Position numbers and translations under genes: made by a program. The notes under the pieces are model-generated. The model worked only from the letters and a program-made list of their open reading frames with translations. It was not told the DNA's origin and did not search any database. This document shows positions 43,281 through 51,620 of a DNA stretch of 64,000 nucleotides, one piece after another. Numbering within the stretch: position 1 is the stretch's first letter; every line of letters starts with the position of its first letter. Source of the stretch: Brevibacterium casei CIP 102111 (lineage in GTDB: Bacteria > Actinomycetota > Actinomycetes > Actinomycetales > Brevibacteriaceae); NCBI RefSeq assembly GCF_900169275.1, contig NZ_FXZC01000005.1, forward strand, positions 62,001-126,000, given 5' to 3'.

Positions 43281-44327
43281 TCACTTCGGCAGGTACTCCG
43301 CGCGGATCCCGTCGACGAAGGGAGCGTAGCCGATCGCTGCCCGGTAGGCCGAGCGCATCGTGCCCGCGTCGGCCAGTCCCTGCCCGGCGATGTCGAATGC
43401 GGTGCCGTGATCGACCGAGGTGCGCAGGATCGGCAGGCCCACGGTGACCGAGATCGTCCCGTCGAAGTCGTAGGTCTTCGCGGCGATGTGGCCCTGATCG
43501 TGGTACTGCGAGAGGATCCCGTCGAAGCGTCCGCTCAGCCCCTGATGGAAGACGGAGTCGGCGGGGATGGGGCCGGCGACGTCGAAGCCGCGGGAGGCGT
43601 TGACCGCCTCGACGGCGGGGCGGAGGATCTCGATCTCCTCATCCCCGAACGCCCCGTTCTCCCCGCCGTGCGGGTTGAGGGCGGCGACGGCGAGCCGGGG
43701 CTCGGTCACCCCGTAGAGCTGAAGGGCGCGGTGGGCGCGTTCGATCGAGTCGACCTGCGTCTCGACCGTGAGCGCGTCGATGGCCCGCCGCAGGGACATG
43801 TGCCGCGTGGCGAAGAAGATCTGGAGCCTGTGATCGGGGATCTTCGTGTCCTCGACGACGAACATCGTGTCCTGCTTCGTCACCCCGGTGAGCTCACCGA
43901 GCATCTCCGTGTGCCCGAGGTGGACCGACCCCGACTCCCACACGGCCTCCTTGTTGATCGGGCCGGTGACGATGCCGGCGATCTCCTCGTCCATCGCCGC
44001 CTTCGTCGCGACTTCGATCGCCGTCACCGCCGCTCGTCCCGCGCGGGCGTCGACGACGCCCCAGTCGGGCAGATCGTCACCGAGGACGCCTAAGTCGAAG
44101 ACGTCGATGACGCCTTCCCCCGCCGAGGCGGTCGACCAGTCGCTCACGGCCCGCAGTTCGACGTCGAGTCCGAGGACGTCGACGGCGCGCCGCATGACCG
44201 CGAGGTCGGCGACGGCGATGCCGTGCTGGTCGCCCTGCCCGGCGAATTCGGCGAGCACCTGTGCGGTGATCTCGGGACCGATCCCGACGGGGTCTCCGAC
44301 GGTGACGGCGAGGACGGGTGCGGACAT
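43281..44327 (-). CDS. pdxA2: PdxA2-type 4-phospho-D-threonate dehydrogenase
   Basis: This 348-residue protein belongs to the PdxA family (4-hydroxythreonine-4-phosphate dehydrogenase) with GDPVGIGPEITAQ at the start, GHTEMLGELTG, NPHGGENG and YHDQGHIAAKTYDFDG. PdxA2 proteins that sit next to DUF1537 kinases oxidise and decarboxylate 4-phospho-D-threonate (or 4-phosphoerythronate) to dihydroxyacetone phosphate rather than making vitamin B6. ATG 44327 is set by GAAGGAGCATGAC upstream. Assignment to threonate use rests on the neighbouring kinase and transporter. Confidence 0.85.
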   Translation of the reverse strand: MSAPVLAVTVGDPVGIGPEITAQVLAEFAGQGDQHGIAVADLAVMRRAVDVLGLDVELRAVSDWSTASAGEGVIDVFDLGVLGDDLPDWGVVDARAGRAAVTAIEVATKAAMDEEIAGIVTGPINKEAVWESGSVHLGHTEMLGELTGVTKQDTMFVVEDTKIPDHRLQIFFATRHMSLRRAIDALTVETQVDSIERAHRALQLYGVTEPRLAVAALNPHGGENGAFGDEEIEILRPAVEAVNASRGFDVAGPIPADSVFHQGLSGRFDGILSQYHDQGHIAAKTYDFDGTISVTVGLPILRTSVDHGTAFDIAGQGLADAGTMRSAYRAAIGYAPFVDGIRAEYLPK

Positions 44328-44380
44328 GTCATGCTCCTTCTCTGGGGGCGAAAGGGGTGAGAGGTCGGGTGGACGGGGTC

Positions 44381-45769
44381 TCATCCCGCACCGACCCGCG
44401 AGGTCGCCATGAGGTAGTCGAGGCAGAGCGCGGCCGTGCCGGAGTCGCCGATGAGCCCGCCCTTGGTGACGATGGGCATTCCGTCGGCACGGCCTCCGAC
44501 GAGGCGACCGCCGACGGCGAGGGGGATGATCTCCTTCTCGATCTCCATCCCCACCGCCCCGACTGCGGACATCACCGCGGCGGTGACGTCCCCGCCGGTG
44601 GTGTAGAGGCCGGTGACCTCGGGGGCCTCCATGACGATCCCCGCGATCTCAGCCAGCCTGCGCGTCGTCTCCTCCGCCGCGGCATCGGTGAGGTCGACGA
44701 CGTCGGAGGCCTCGGTGACGGTGGCGACGACGATCGCCTTCGCCGAGGTGACCGACCCGATCCGTGCCAGTGTGGCCTCGACGTCGGGTAGGCCCTCGCC
44801 GTCGAGGACCGTGCGGACCACGCAGACGGACGGATCCTCGCTCAGGGTCGCCAGCTGTGCCCGGGTGACCTCGGTCGCCGACCCGGAGATCCCGAAGACG
44901 ACCCCGCGGGAACGGGTGGGCAGCAGGGACCTGGCGAGCGCGAGGCTGCCGGGACCGGGATCGATCGTCACCCAGTCGAGGACCTCGCCGTGGCGCAGAT
45001 TCGCGTGGAGCCGAGCGTGCTCGCCGGGGGCGTCTGCGGGGATGTCCGCGATCTCGCGTGTCACCGAGGCGACGACGGACCCGACGAGCTCGATGTGTTC
45101 GGTGGTCAGGGCATCGACGACGATGACGTCGGCACCGGAGGAGATGCCGGAGATCACCCCGGCGCGAACGGACCGTCGGCCCTGCAGGACCCGGGAGAGC
45201 TCGATGAGGTGGCATTCGAGGTCGGTGCCGTCCTCGAGGATCCGGTCGACCTCCGAGGTCCGCATCGGCGAGCGCACGTCTCGGGCGAGCTCGGTGTGCT
45301 CGAGCAGCGTGCCGTCGAGGAGCTGGAGGCCCTGGACCGTGGTGCGTCCGGCGGCAGGGAAGGCGGGCACGCACAGACCGATGACCCGGCGGGGCACCCC
45401 GCCGGCCGCCTGAGCCAGCTGTCGGCGGGCCTCGAGCGCCGCCTCGGCGGTGACGCCGACGTTGCCGCGCAGGGTCGTGTCGATCCGGCACGCGAGGAGG
45501 TCGACGTCGCCGGCGACGCGGATGAGGGCATCGGTGAGTTCGGCGGCCTTTCGGGCGGGAAGGTGCCTCGAGTCGGCGTTGAGGACGACGGCGTCGTAGT
45601 CGTCGAGGAGGACGTCGAGGTCGACCCTCTCGTGCGGACTCGTCCCCGTCACGGTGATCGTGCGCAGCCCCGCCTCGGCGAAGAGGGCACCGCACGCGTT
45701 CCCACCGGTGAGGTCGTCGGCGACGATGAGGATCCGGGCATGCTCCGGTTCGATCGGGTCGCTGTTCAT
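44381..45769 (-). CDS. dtnK: Four-carbon acid sugar kinase (DUF1537 family, DtnK-like)
   Basis: This 462-residue kinase has an N-terminal substrate-binding domain (ILIVADDLTGGNACGALFAEAGL, acidic DD at start) and a C-terminal nucleotide-binding domain ending KGGLIGDSGTAALCLDYL. This is the DUF1537 layout shown to phosphorylate D-threonate, D-erythronate or related acids. Its ATG overlaps the transporter stop by 4 bases. The set has DtnK and PdxA2 but no 2-dehydrogenase, isomerase or aldolase, which favours D-threonate as substrate (inference). Confidence 0.86.
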   Translation of the reverse strand: MNSDPIEPEHARILIVADDLTGGNACGALFAEAGLRTITVTGTSPHERVDLDVLLDDYDAVVLNADSRHLPARKAAELTDALIRVAGDVDLLACRIDTTLRGNVGVTAEAALEARRQLAQAAGGVPRRVIGLCVPAFPAAGRTTVQGLQLLDGTLLEHTELARDVRSPMRTSEVDRILEDGTDLECHLIELSRVLQGRRSVRAGVISGISSGADVIVVDALTTEHIELVGSVVASVTREIADIPADAPGEHARLHANLRHGEVLDWVTIDPGPGSLALARSLLPTRSRGVVFGISGSATEVTRAQLATLSEDPSVCVVRTVLDGEGLPDVEATLARIGSVTSAKAIVVATVTEASDVVDLTDAAAEETTRRLAEIAGIVMEAPEVTGLYTTGGDVTAAVMSAVGAVGMEIEKEIIPLAVGGRLVGGRADGMPIVTKGGLIGDSGTAALCLDYLMATSRVGAG

Positions 45770-47229
45770 ACGACCAAGTCGAGCACGAAGAGCAGCGGAA
45801 TGGAACCGAGCCACACGGCGGTCGTGATCCCCGACCAGCCCTTGATCGCCTGGATGCCGTCGAGCCCGGCGAAGCGGGTGACGACCCAGAAGTACGAGTC
45901 GTTGAAGTAGGAGAAGACCATCGACCCGGCCGTGCACGCCATGACCGCGACGAGCGGGCTGAGCCCGAGAGGCTCGATGAGCGGGGCGGTGACGGAGGCG
46001 GCGGTGATCATCGCGACCGTACCCGACCCCTGGGCCAGGCGGACGAGGGAGGCGATGATGAACGGGACGAGGAGCGCGGGCAGGCTGATCGAGGCGATCG
46101 CCTCGGCCAGGGCGTCGCCGACGCCCGACTCGCGCAGCACCATGCCGAAGCTGCCGCCGGCACCGGTGATGAGGAGGATGAGGCCGGCCGAGGCGGCGGC
46201 GTCGGCGAGCCAGCTCTGGACCTGCGAGCGCGGGGTGAACCGCGGCAGCAGGGTGTAGACGGCGAGGACGAGGCCGATGATGAGGGCGACGACGGGGTTG
46301 CCGATGAATGCGAGCGGAGCGACCCAGCTCGAGGGTTCGTAGTCATCCCCGGAGAGCACGCCCTGGGCGTTGCGGTCGATCGCCGTCGAGACGGTGTTCG
46401 CGACGATGAGGAGGAGGGGGATGATGAGGGGGAGGAAGCCGAGGAACGCCCCGGGCTTCTTCCCGCCGGCCGCGGTTGCGGGAGTCTCCGTCGTCGTCTC
46501 CTCGGTGACCGTCACCTCGTCCCCGGTGACCGTGTCGACGGTGGTCGCCGAGGCGGTCGCCGCTCCGACGCCGGCCGTTGCGTAGACGTCGCGGCTGACC
46601 TTGGCGTTGAGGTACGGCTCGAGCTTCGGGCCGATCCAGCGCGCGTAGATGACGACGACGGGCAGGAGGAGGACGGTGAAGACGAGGCCGGTGAGGATGA
46701 CTCCGCCGATGTCGGCACCGAGGATGCCGGTCGCAGCGAGCGGGCCCGGGGTGGGCGGAACCATGTGGTGGGTGAGCGTCATGCCGGCACCGAGGGCAAG
46801 AGCGAGCGTGATGTAGCCGCCGCGCTTGACGCGGGCGATCGACCGGGCGAGCGGATTCATGATGACGTACCCGGAGTCGCAGAAGACGGGGATCGACACG
46901 AGCGAGCCGACCGATCCCATCGCCCACGGTTCGCGTCCCTTGCCGAAGGCGCGGAGGAACGCGCGGGCGAGGGAGTCGGCGGCTCCGGAGACCTCGAGGA
47001 TCTTGCCGATGCCCACGCCGAGGCCGATGACGATGCCGATGCTCGCGAGCGTGGTGCCGAAGCCCGTTGTCACCGCGTCGATGAGGGAGAGCAGGTCCTG
47101 ACCGGCGACGACGCCGGTGACGAGAGCGGCGATGAGCAGGGCGATGAAGGCGTCGAGGCGGGTCGCGAGAACGATGATGACGATCGTCGCGATCCCGGCG
47201 ACGAGTGCCGCGATGAGCTGCAGGTCCAT
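45766..47229 (-). CDS. GntP-family acid sugar:proton symporter
   Basis: This 487-residue protein has about 13 hydrophobic segments of the GntP (gluconate permease) family. GGYITLALALGAGMTLTHHMVPPTPGPLA and TGAGGSFGMVLRESGVG are family motifs. A Thr/Val/Glu-rich cytosolic loop (about 200-250) separates the halves. ATG 47229 is preferred because GGAGGAACCC precedes it. First gene of the four-gene operon transporter, kinase, dehydrogenase, DeoR. Confidence 0.9.
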   Translation of the reverse strand: MDLQLIAALVAGIATIVIIVLATRLDAFIALLIAALVTGVVAGQDLLSLIDAVTTGFGTTLASIGIVIGLGVGIGKILEVSGAADSLARAFLRAFGKGREPWAMGSVGSLVSIPVFCDSGYVIMNPLARSIARVKRGGYITLALALGAGMTLTHHMVPPTPGPLAATGILGADIGGVILTGLVFTVLLLPVVVIYARWIGPKLEPYLNAKVSRDVYATAGVGAATASATTVDTVTGDEVTVTEETTTETPATAAGGKKPGAFLGFLPLIIPLLLIVANTVSTAIDRNAQGVLSGDDYEPSSWVAPLAFIGNPVVALIIGLVLAVYTLLPRFTPRSQVQSWLADAAASAGLILLITGAGGSFGMVLRESGVGDALAEAIASISLPALLVPFIIASLVRLAQGSGTVAMITAASVTAPLIEPLGLSPLVAVMACTAGSMVFSYFNDSYFWVVTRFAGLDGIQAIKGWSGITTAVWLGSIPLLFVLDLVV

Positions 47230-47300
47230 GGGTTCCTCCACGTTGAGGCTGGCCGGGGGATCCGGTCAGGGAGCCGACTGAACCGGCTCAGAAGTTGCAC

Positions 47301-47319
47301 AGTATGAGCAAGTATGGGC
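47301..47319. promoter_or_regulatory. Direct repeats AGTATGAGC/AGTATGGGC, candidate DeoR operator
   Basis: AGTATGAGC at 47301-47309 and AGTATGGGC at 47311-47319 are 10 bases apart, upstream of the GntP transporter. DeoR-family operators are often such tandem or inverted half-sites. Confidence 0.45.
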
Positions 47320-47380
47320 CATAGATGCGCATGAAAGCAAAGAAAATTTCTCGAGATCACCTCGGATTGGCCCTTGAATA

Positions 47381-47397
47381 ATACCCGTGGGGGGTAT
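47381..47397. promoter_or_regulatory. CsoR-like operator of the copper ATPase gene
   Basis: ATACCCGTGGGGGGTAT has perfect ATACCC/GGGTAT arms around a G-rich centre, as in CsoR-family metal repressor sites. Its last base is the first base of the -10 box. Confidence 0.7.
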
Positions 47398-47402
47398 ATG
47401 TT
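47397..47402 (+). promoter_or_regulatory. Leaderless -10 box (TATGTT) of the copper ATPase gene
   Basis: TATGTT is followed by 6 bases and the ATG at 47409; it abuts the CsoR-like operator. Confidence 0.5.
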
Positions 47403-47408
47403 CGAGGT

Positions 47409-49616
47409 ATGGACACACAGCGCGAGGACAACACGGGCACCGATGTGCACGCCGGTCACGAGCACATGGACCACGCTCCGACGGACCACGGCGAGGACCA
47501 TTCGCACATGGACCACTCCGGTATGGAACACGGCGATCATGGCGACCACGCCAGCCATGGCGATCATTCCGATCACGCGGGCCATGGCGAGCACGCCGGC
47601 CACGGCGACCACTCCGGCCACGGTGGTCACGGCGGGCACGCCGCGGTGTTCGGCCGCCTCTTCGTCGTCAATCTCATCATCGCCGTCCCCGTCGTCGCGT
47701 TCAGCCCGATGTTCGGCCACCTCGTCGGCTACATGGTGCCCGAGTCGGGACCGTGGGGTTGGCTGCGCTGGATCGCGCCGATCCTCGGCACCGTCATGTA
47801 CGTCTGGGGCGGTCGGCCCTTCCTCACCGGCGGGCTGAGCGAGCTGCGGTCGCGCAAGCCGGGCATGATGCTCCTCATCGCGCTCGCGATCACTGTCGCC
47901 TTCCTCGCCTCATGGGGTTCGTCGCTCGGACTCCTCGACCCCGAGCTCGACTTCTGGTGGGAGCTCGCCCTCCTCATCGTCATCATGCTCGCCGGCCATT
48001 GGCTCGAGATGCGCTCGCTCGCGCAGACCACCTCGGCGCTCGACAGCCTCGCAGCCCTCCTGCCCGACGAGGCGGTCAAGGTCGTCGACGGGCAGATGGT
48101 CACGGTCTCACCCGAGGACCTCGTCGTCGGCGACATCGTCGTCGTCCGTCCCGGCTCCGCGGTTCCCGCCGACGGCCGCATCGTCGACGGCACCGCGGAG
48201 ATGGACGAGTCGATGATCACCGGCGAGTCCCGCCCGGTGCGCCGCGGCGTCGGCGACACCGTCGTCGCCGGCACCGTCGCCACGGACTCCGGGGTGCGCA
48301 TCGAGATCACCGCGACCGGTGACGACACCGCCCTCGCCGGCATCCGCAAGCTCGTCGCCGACGCGCAGAACTCCTCGTCCCGCGCGCAGCGCCTGGCCGA
48401 CCGGGCCGCCGCCTGGCTGTTCTGGTTCGCCCTCGGCGCCGCTGTCATCACCGCGATCGTCTGGACGCTCGTGGGCATGCCCGACACCGCCGTGGTCCGC
48501 ACGATCACCGTCCTCGTCATCGCCTGCCCCCATGCGCTCGGTCTGGCGATCCCGCTCGTCGTCTCGATCGCCACGGAGCGCGCCGCCCGCGCCGGCGTCC
48601 TCATCAAGGACCGTCTCGCGCTCGAGACGATGCGCACCGTCGACGCCGTCCTCTTCGACAAGACCGGCACCCTGACCAAGGGCGAGCCGACCGTCACCGC
48701 CGTCGAGACCACGGGAGAGCGCGGCCAGGACGAGGTGCTCGCCCTGGCAGCAGCGGCCGAGACCGACAGTGAGCACCCGCTCGCCCGCGCCATCGTTCGG
48801 GCCGCCCGGGACCGGGGGCTGCGCGTGCCGAGCGCGCAGAACTTCTCCTCGTCTCCGGCCGTGGGCGTGCGCGCCGAGGTCGACGGGTCCGTCGTCGAGG
48901 TCGGCGGACCGCATCTGCTCACCGAACGCGGAGCCGCCGAGGCGCAGGTCGCCGAGAAGTGGCGCAGCGAGGGCGCGATCATCCTCCACGTCCTCGTCGA
49001 CGGCTCCGTCGTCGGTGCCCTGCGCCTGGCCGACGAGATCCGGCAGGAGTCACGGGAGGCAATCGACGCACTCCACCACCAGGGGATCGAGGTCGTCATG
49101 ATCACCGGTGACGCCGAGGCGGTCGCCCGGTCCGTGGCCCGTGACCTCGGCATCGACCGGGTCTTCGCGGGAGTCCGTCCCGCGGACAAGGCCGCGAAGG
49201 TCTCCGAACTCCAGGCGGAGGGCAAGACGGTGGCGATGGTCGGCGACGGCGTCAACGACGCCCCGGCGCTCGCGCAGGCCGATGTCGGCATCGCGATCGG
49301 CGCCGGCACGGATGTCGCGATCGGCTCGGCCGGCGTCATCCTCGCCTCCGACGATCCGCGGTCCGTCCTCTCCGTCCTCGAGCTCTCCCGGGCCAGCTAC
49401 CGGAAGATGAAGCAGAACCTCTGGTGGGCGGCGGGATACAACCTCATCGCGGTGCCGCTGGCCGCGGGCATCCTCGCCCCGATCGGCTTCGTCCTGCCGA
49501 TGAGCGTCGGCGCGATCCTCATGTCCGCCTCGACGATCGTCGTCGCCCTCAACGCGCAGCTGCTGCGTCGCCTCGACCTCAGCCCCGAGGCCGCGGTCGC
49601 CGCCGCGGAGCGGTGA
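47409..49616 (+). CDS. copB: CopB-type heavy metal P-type ATPase (copper export)
   Basis: This 735-residue P1B ATPase has an N-terminal tail extremely rich in His (about residues 15-78, with HGDH/HAGH repeats) instead of a CxxC domain, and a CPH motif (ACPHALG, about 372) in the sixth membrane helix. CPH together with a His-rich tail is the CopB (P1B-3) class that exports copper. Other motifs are TGES (about 272), DKTGT (417-421, Asp 417 phosphorylated) and GDGVND (about 612). The gene is preceded by a CsoR-like operator and appears leaderless. No chaperone or csoR gene is adjacent. Confidence 0.93.
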   Translation: MDTQREDNTGTDVHAGHEHMDHAPTDHGEDHSHMDHSGMEHGDHGDHASHGDHSDHAGHGEHAGHGDHSGHGGHGGHAAVFGRLFVVNLIIAVPVVAFSPMFGHLVGYMVPESGPWGWLRWIAPILGTVMYVWGGRPFLTGGLSELRSRKPGMMLLIALAITVAFLASWGSSLGLLDPELDFWWELALLIVIMLAGHWLEMRSLAQTTSALDSLAALLPDEAVKVVDGQMVTVSPEDLVVGDIVVVRPGSAVPADGRIVDGTAEMDESMITGESRPVRRGVGDTVVAGTVATDSGVRIEITATGDDTALAGIRKLVADAQNSSSRAQRLADRAAAWLFWFALGAAVITAIVWTLVGMPDTAVVRTITVLVIACPHALGLAIPLVVSIATERAARAGVLIKDRLALETMRTVDAVLFDKTGTLTKGEPTVTAVETTGERGQDEVLALAAAAETDSEHPLARAIVRAARDRGLRVPSAQNFSSSPAVGVRAEVDGSVVEVGGPHLLTERGAAEAQVAEKWRSEGAIILHVLVDGSVVGALRLADEIRQESREAIDALHHQGIEVVMITGDAEAVARSVARDLGIDRVFAGVRPADKAAKVSELQAEGKTVAMVGDGVNDAPALAQADVGIAIGAGTDVAIGSAGVILASDDPRSVLSVLELSRASYRKMKQNLWWAAGYNLIAVPLAAGILAPIGFVLPMSVGAILMSASTIVVALNAQLLRRLDLSPEAAVAAAER

Positions 49617-49641
49617 ACCGCCCGGCCCCAGCGCTCGGGCC

Positions 49642-50562
49642 TCAGCGCTCGAGCACCTCGTCGAGCGCACTCGCTCCGGCGGCGACCGTGACCTGGGTGC
49701 CCCACGGGTCGGTGAGGCGCAGGGAGCGTCCGTCGTCGGCGAAGTCGAGGGAGTGGCGACGCAGACGCTGCCCGAGGGCGTCGAGGTCATCGCGGCCCGG
49801 CACGGTGATCGCGAGGTCCCCGAGGCCGAGGCTCGCCGCCCGCGGTCCGGCGCCGAGGCTGTTCCACGTGTTCATCGCGACATGGTGGTGGTAGCCGCCC
49901 GCGCCGGCGAAGAGCGCCCCGGGCATCGTCGAGTGCGTGACGCCGAACCCGAGGGCATCGACGTAGAAGGCCCGCGCCCTCTCGATGTCGCCGACCTGGA
50001 GATGGACGTGCCCGACGGTGCCTGCGAGTTCCGAGGTGTGCGCGAGGGCGTCGGTCGTCAGGTGCTCACGGAGGAACGCGTCGGGGTCGAACCGGATCGA
50101 ATCCATCTCGACCTCACCGTCGGGGGAGTGGCCCCACGTGGCGCGATCGCGGTCGACGTAGAGTTCGATGCCGTTGCCCTCCGGATCGGTGAAGTAGAAG
50201 GCCTGGCTGACGAGGTGGTCCTGGGAGGCGACGAAGCGGCTGCGCGTGTTCTCCGCGGCGTGGGCGACGGTCGCGGCCAACGACTCCGGTGTCTCGAAGA
50301 GGAACGCGGTGTGGAAGAGCCCCGCCTGCCGAGGGTCGACACCGGGCAGACCGGGCGTCGCGACGAACTTGACCATGGGCGTCCTGCCGCGCCCGAGCGC
50401 CCGGTGGACCTCACGCCCCCGGCTCGACTCCTCGAGCGGTTCGAGGGCGAGTGCGTCGGCGTAGTAGTCGGTCATCGTCTCGAGGTCGCCGACGCGCAGG
50501 GTGACGGCGTCCATGCCGAGATCGGCGCTGAGCGCCGTCTCGGAGGTGGGATCGGTGGACAT
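49642..50562 (-). CDS. VOC-family protein, catechol 2,3-dioxygenase-like (CatE type)
   Basis: This 306-residue protein has two VOC modules. The N-terminal one begins LGMDAVTLRVGDLETMTDYYADALALEPLE and has FYFTDPEGNGIELYVDRDR, while the second has VGHVHLQVGDIERARAFYVDALGFGVT and HHHVAMNTWNS. This is the CatE/YfiE type found in Firmicutes and actinobacteria. The usual iron ligands appear to be kept (HTAF, GIELY, HVHLQ regions), but a catechol substrate is not shown by context. It converges with copB and is single. Confidence 0.8.
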   Translation of the reverse strand: MSTDPTSETALSADLGMDAVTLRVGDLETMTDYYADALALEPLEESSRGREVHRALGRGRTPMVKFVATPGLPGVDPRQAGLFHTAFLFETPESLAATVAHAAENTRSRFVASQDHLVSQAFYFTDPEGNGIELYVDRDRATWGHSPDGEVEMDSIRFDPDAFLREHLTTDALAHTSELAGTVGHVHLQVGDIERARAFYVDALGFGVTHSTMPGALFAGAGGYHHHVAMNTWNSLGAGPRAASLGLGDLAITVPGRDDLDALGQRLRRHSLDFADDGRSLRLTDPWGTQVTVAAGASALDEVLER

Positions 50563-50744
50563 GGCCTGCTCCTTGCTGTCTCCGGCGGACTCCGCTGTGC
50601 CCGAGGTGCTGACGTCGCCCGAGGCGCTGAAGTCTCATCGTAGTCCCGCAGGGCGAGAGGGGTCCCATCGCAGACGGGTCACGCCCGGGGTAGGGGAGCG
50701 TGCGCATCCTTGCCGGGCCTGCGAGGGGAGACGATGATGGGGAC

Positions 50745-51467
50745 ATGACAGCGCAACGGCAGCCCCATCCCCACGAACCCCACGAGCGCGGCACCGGTCA
50801 GAAGCTCAACTGGCTGCGCGCGGGCGTGCTCGGTGCCAACGACGGCATCGTCTCGACCGCCGGTGTCGTCATCGGTGTCGCCGCAGCGACACCGGACAAC
50901 ATCGCCGCGATCGCCACCGCCGGCGTCGCGGCCCTCGTCGCCGGCGCGTTCTCGATGGCCGGGGGAGAGTACGTGTCGGTGAGCACGCAGCGCGACACCG
51001 AGAAGGCGCTCATCGCCAAGGAGAAGCAGGAGCTCACGGAGATGCCCGACGACGAGCTCGCCGAGCTCGCCGGCTTCTACCAGGAGAAGGGGCTCTCGCC
51101 GGAGCTCGCCCGCGAAGTCGCCGTGGAGCTGACGAAGCGGGATGCGCTGGCCGCCCACGCCGAGGTCGAGCTCGGCATCGATCCAGAGCAGTTCACGAAT
51201 CCGTGGGCGGCGGCGGCGTCCTCGTTCGTCTCGTTCACCGCCGGCGCCCTCATCCCGCTCGTCCTCATCCTCCTGCCCGTCGGCGCCCACCGTGTGTGGG
51301 TGGCGGCCGCGGCCGTCGTCGTCGGTCTCTTCCTCACCGGGTGGATCAGTGCGGGCCTCGGACGGGCACCGAGGCGGCCCGCCGTCATTCGCAACGTCCT
51401 CATGGGATCGGCGACGATGGTCGCGACCTACCTCATCGGCCTGCTCTTCGGAGTCGCGACGGGCTGA
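50745..51467 (+). CDS. VIT1/CCC1-family metal transporter-like protein
   Basis: This 240-residue protein begins with a His/Pro-rich lead and the conserved NWLRAGVLGANDGIVSTAGVVIGVAAA, then SMAGGEYVSVSTQRDTE and a helical cytosolic region, and three C-terminal hydrophobic segments. That is the vacuolar iron transporter (VIT1/CCC1) family, which moves Fe(II) or Mn(II) across membranes; bacterial forms are membrane-bound iron/manganese exporters or stores. The start has no clear ribosome binding site; GATGAT lies 6 bases upstream, a near match to the leaderless pattern. Confidence 0.86.
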   Translation: MTAQRQPHPHEPHERGTGQKLNWLRAGVLGANDGIVSTAGVVIGVAAATPDNIAAIATAGVAALVAGAFSMAGGEYVSVSTQRDTEKALIAKEKQELTEMPDDELAELAGFYQEKGLSPELAREVAVELTKRDALAAHAEVELGIDPEQFTNPWAAAASSFVSFTAGALIPLVLILLPVGAHRVWVAAAAVVVGLFLTGWISAGLGRAPRRPAVIRNVLMGSATMVATYLIGLLFGVATG

Positions 51468-51579
51468 CTCCCTTGTCCGGCAAGTCATCCAATGTATTGA
51501 AGGTAATTCTCATATCGGATGGGAAACGTTTGGCGAAGATTCTTGTCATTGACGATCGAGGCATCTAGTCTGAACTACA

Positions 51580-51594
51580 GACATAGGATGTCTT
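51580..51594. promoter_or_regulatory. Fucose-regulon operator 1 (AGACATAGGATGTCT)
   Basis: AGACAT-AGG-ATGTCT is a 15-base inverted repeat with perfect 6-base arms. TAGGAT (51585-51590) inside it is a fitting -10 box for the ABC operon at 51621, so binding would block transcription. The core ACATAGGATGT recurs at 63001-63011. Confidence 0.75.
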
Positions 51595-51620
51595 AGGTAT
51601 TCAATGAGGAGTCCCGCCAG

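Noticed and set aside
47409-47640. His-rich repeat region as a tandem-repeat or CRISPR-like array
   Set aside because: Units are short, in frame and coding (His/Gly/Asp); there is no spacer-repeat structure.
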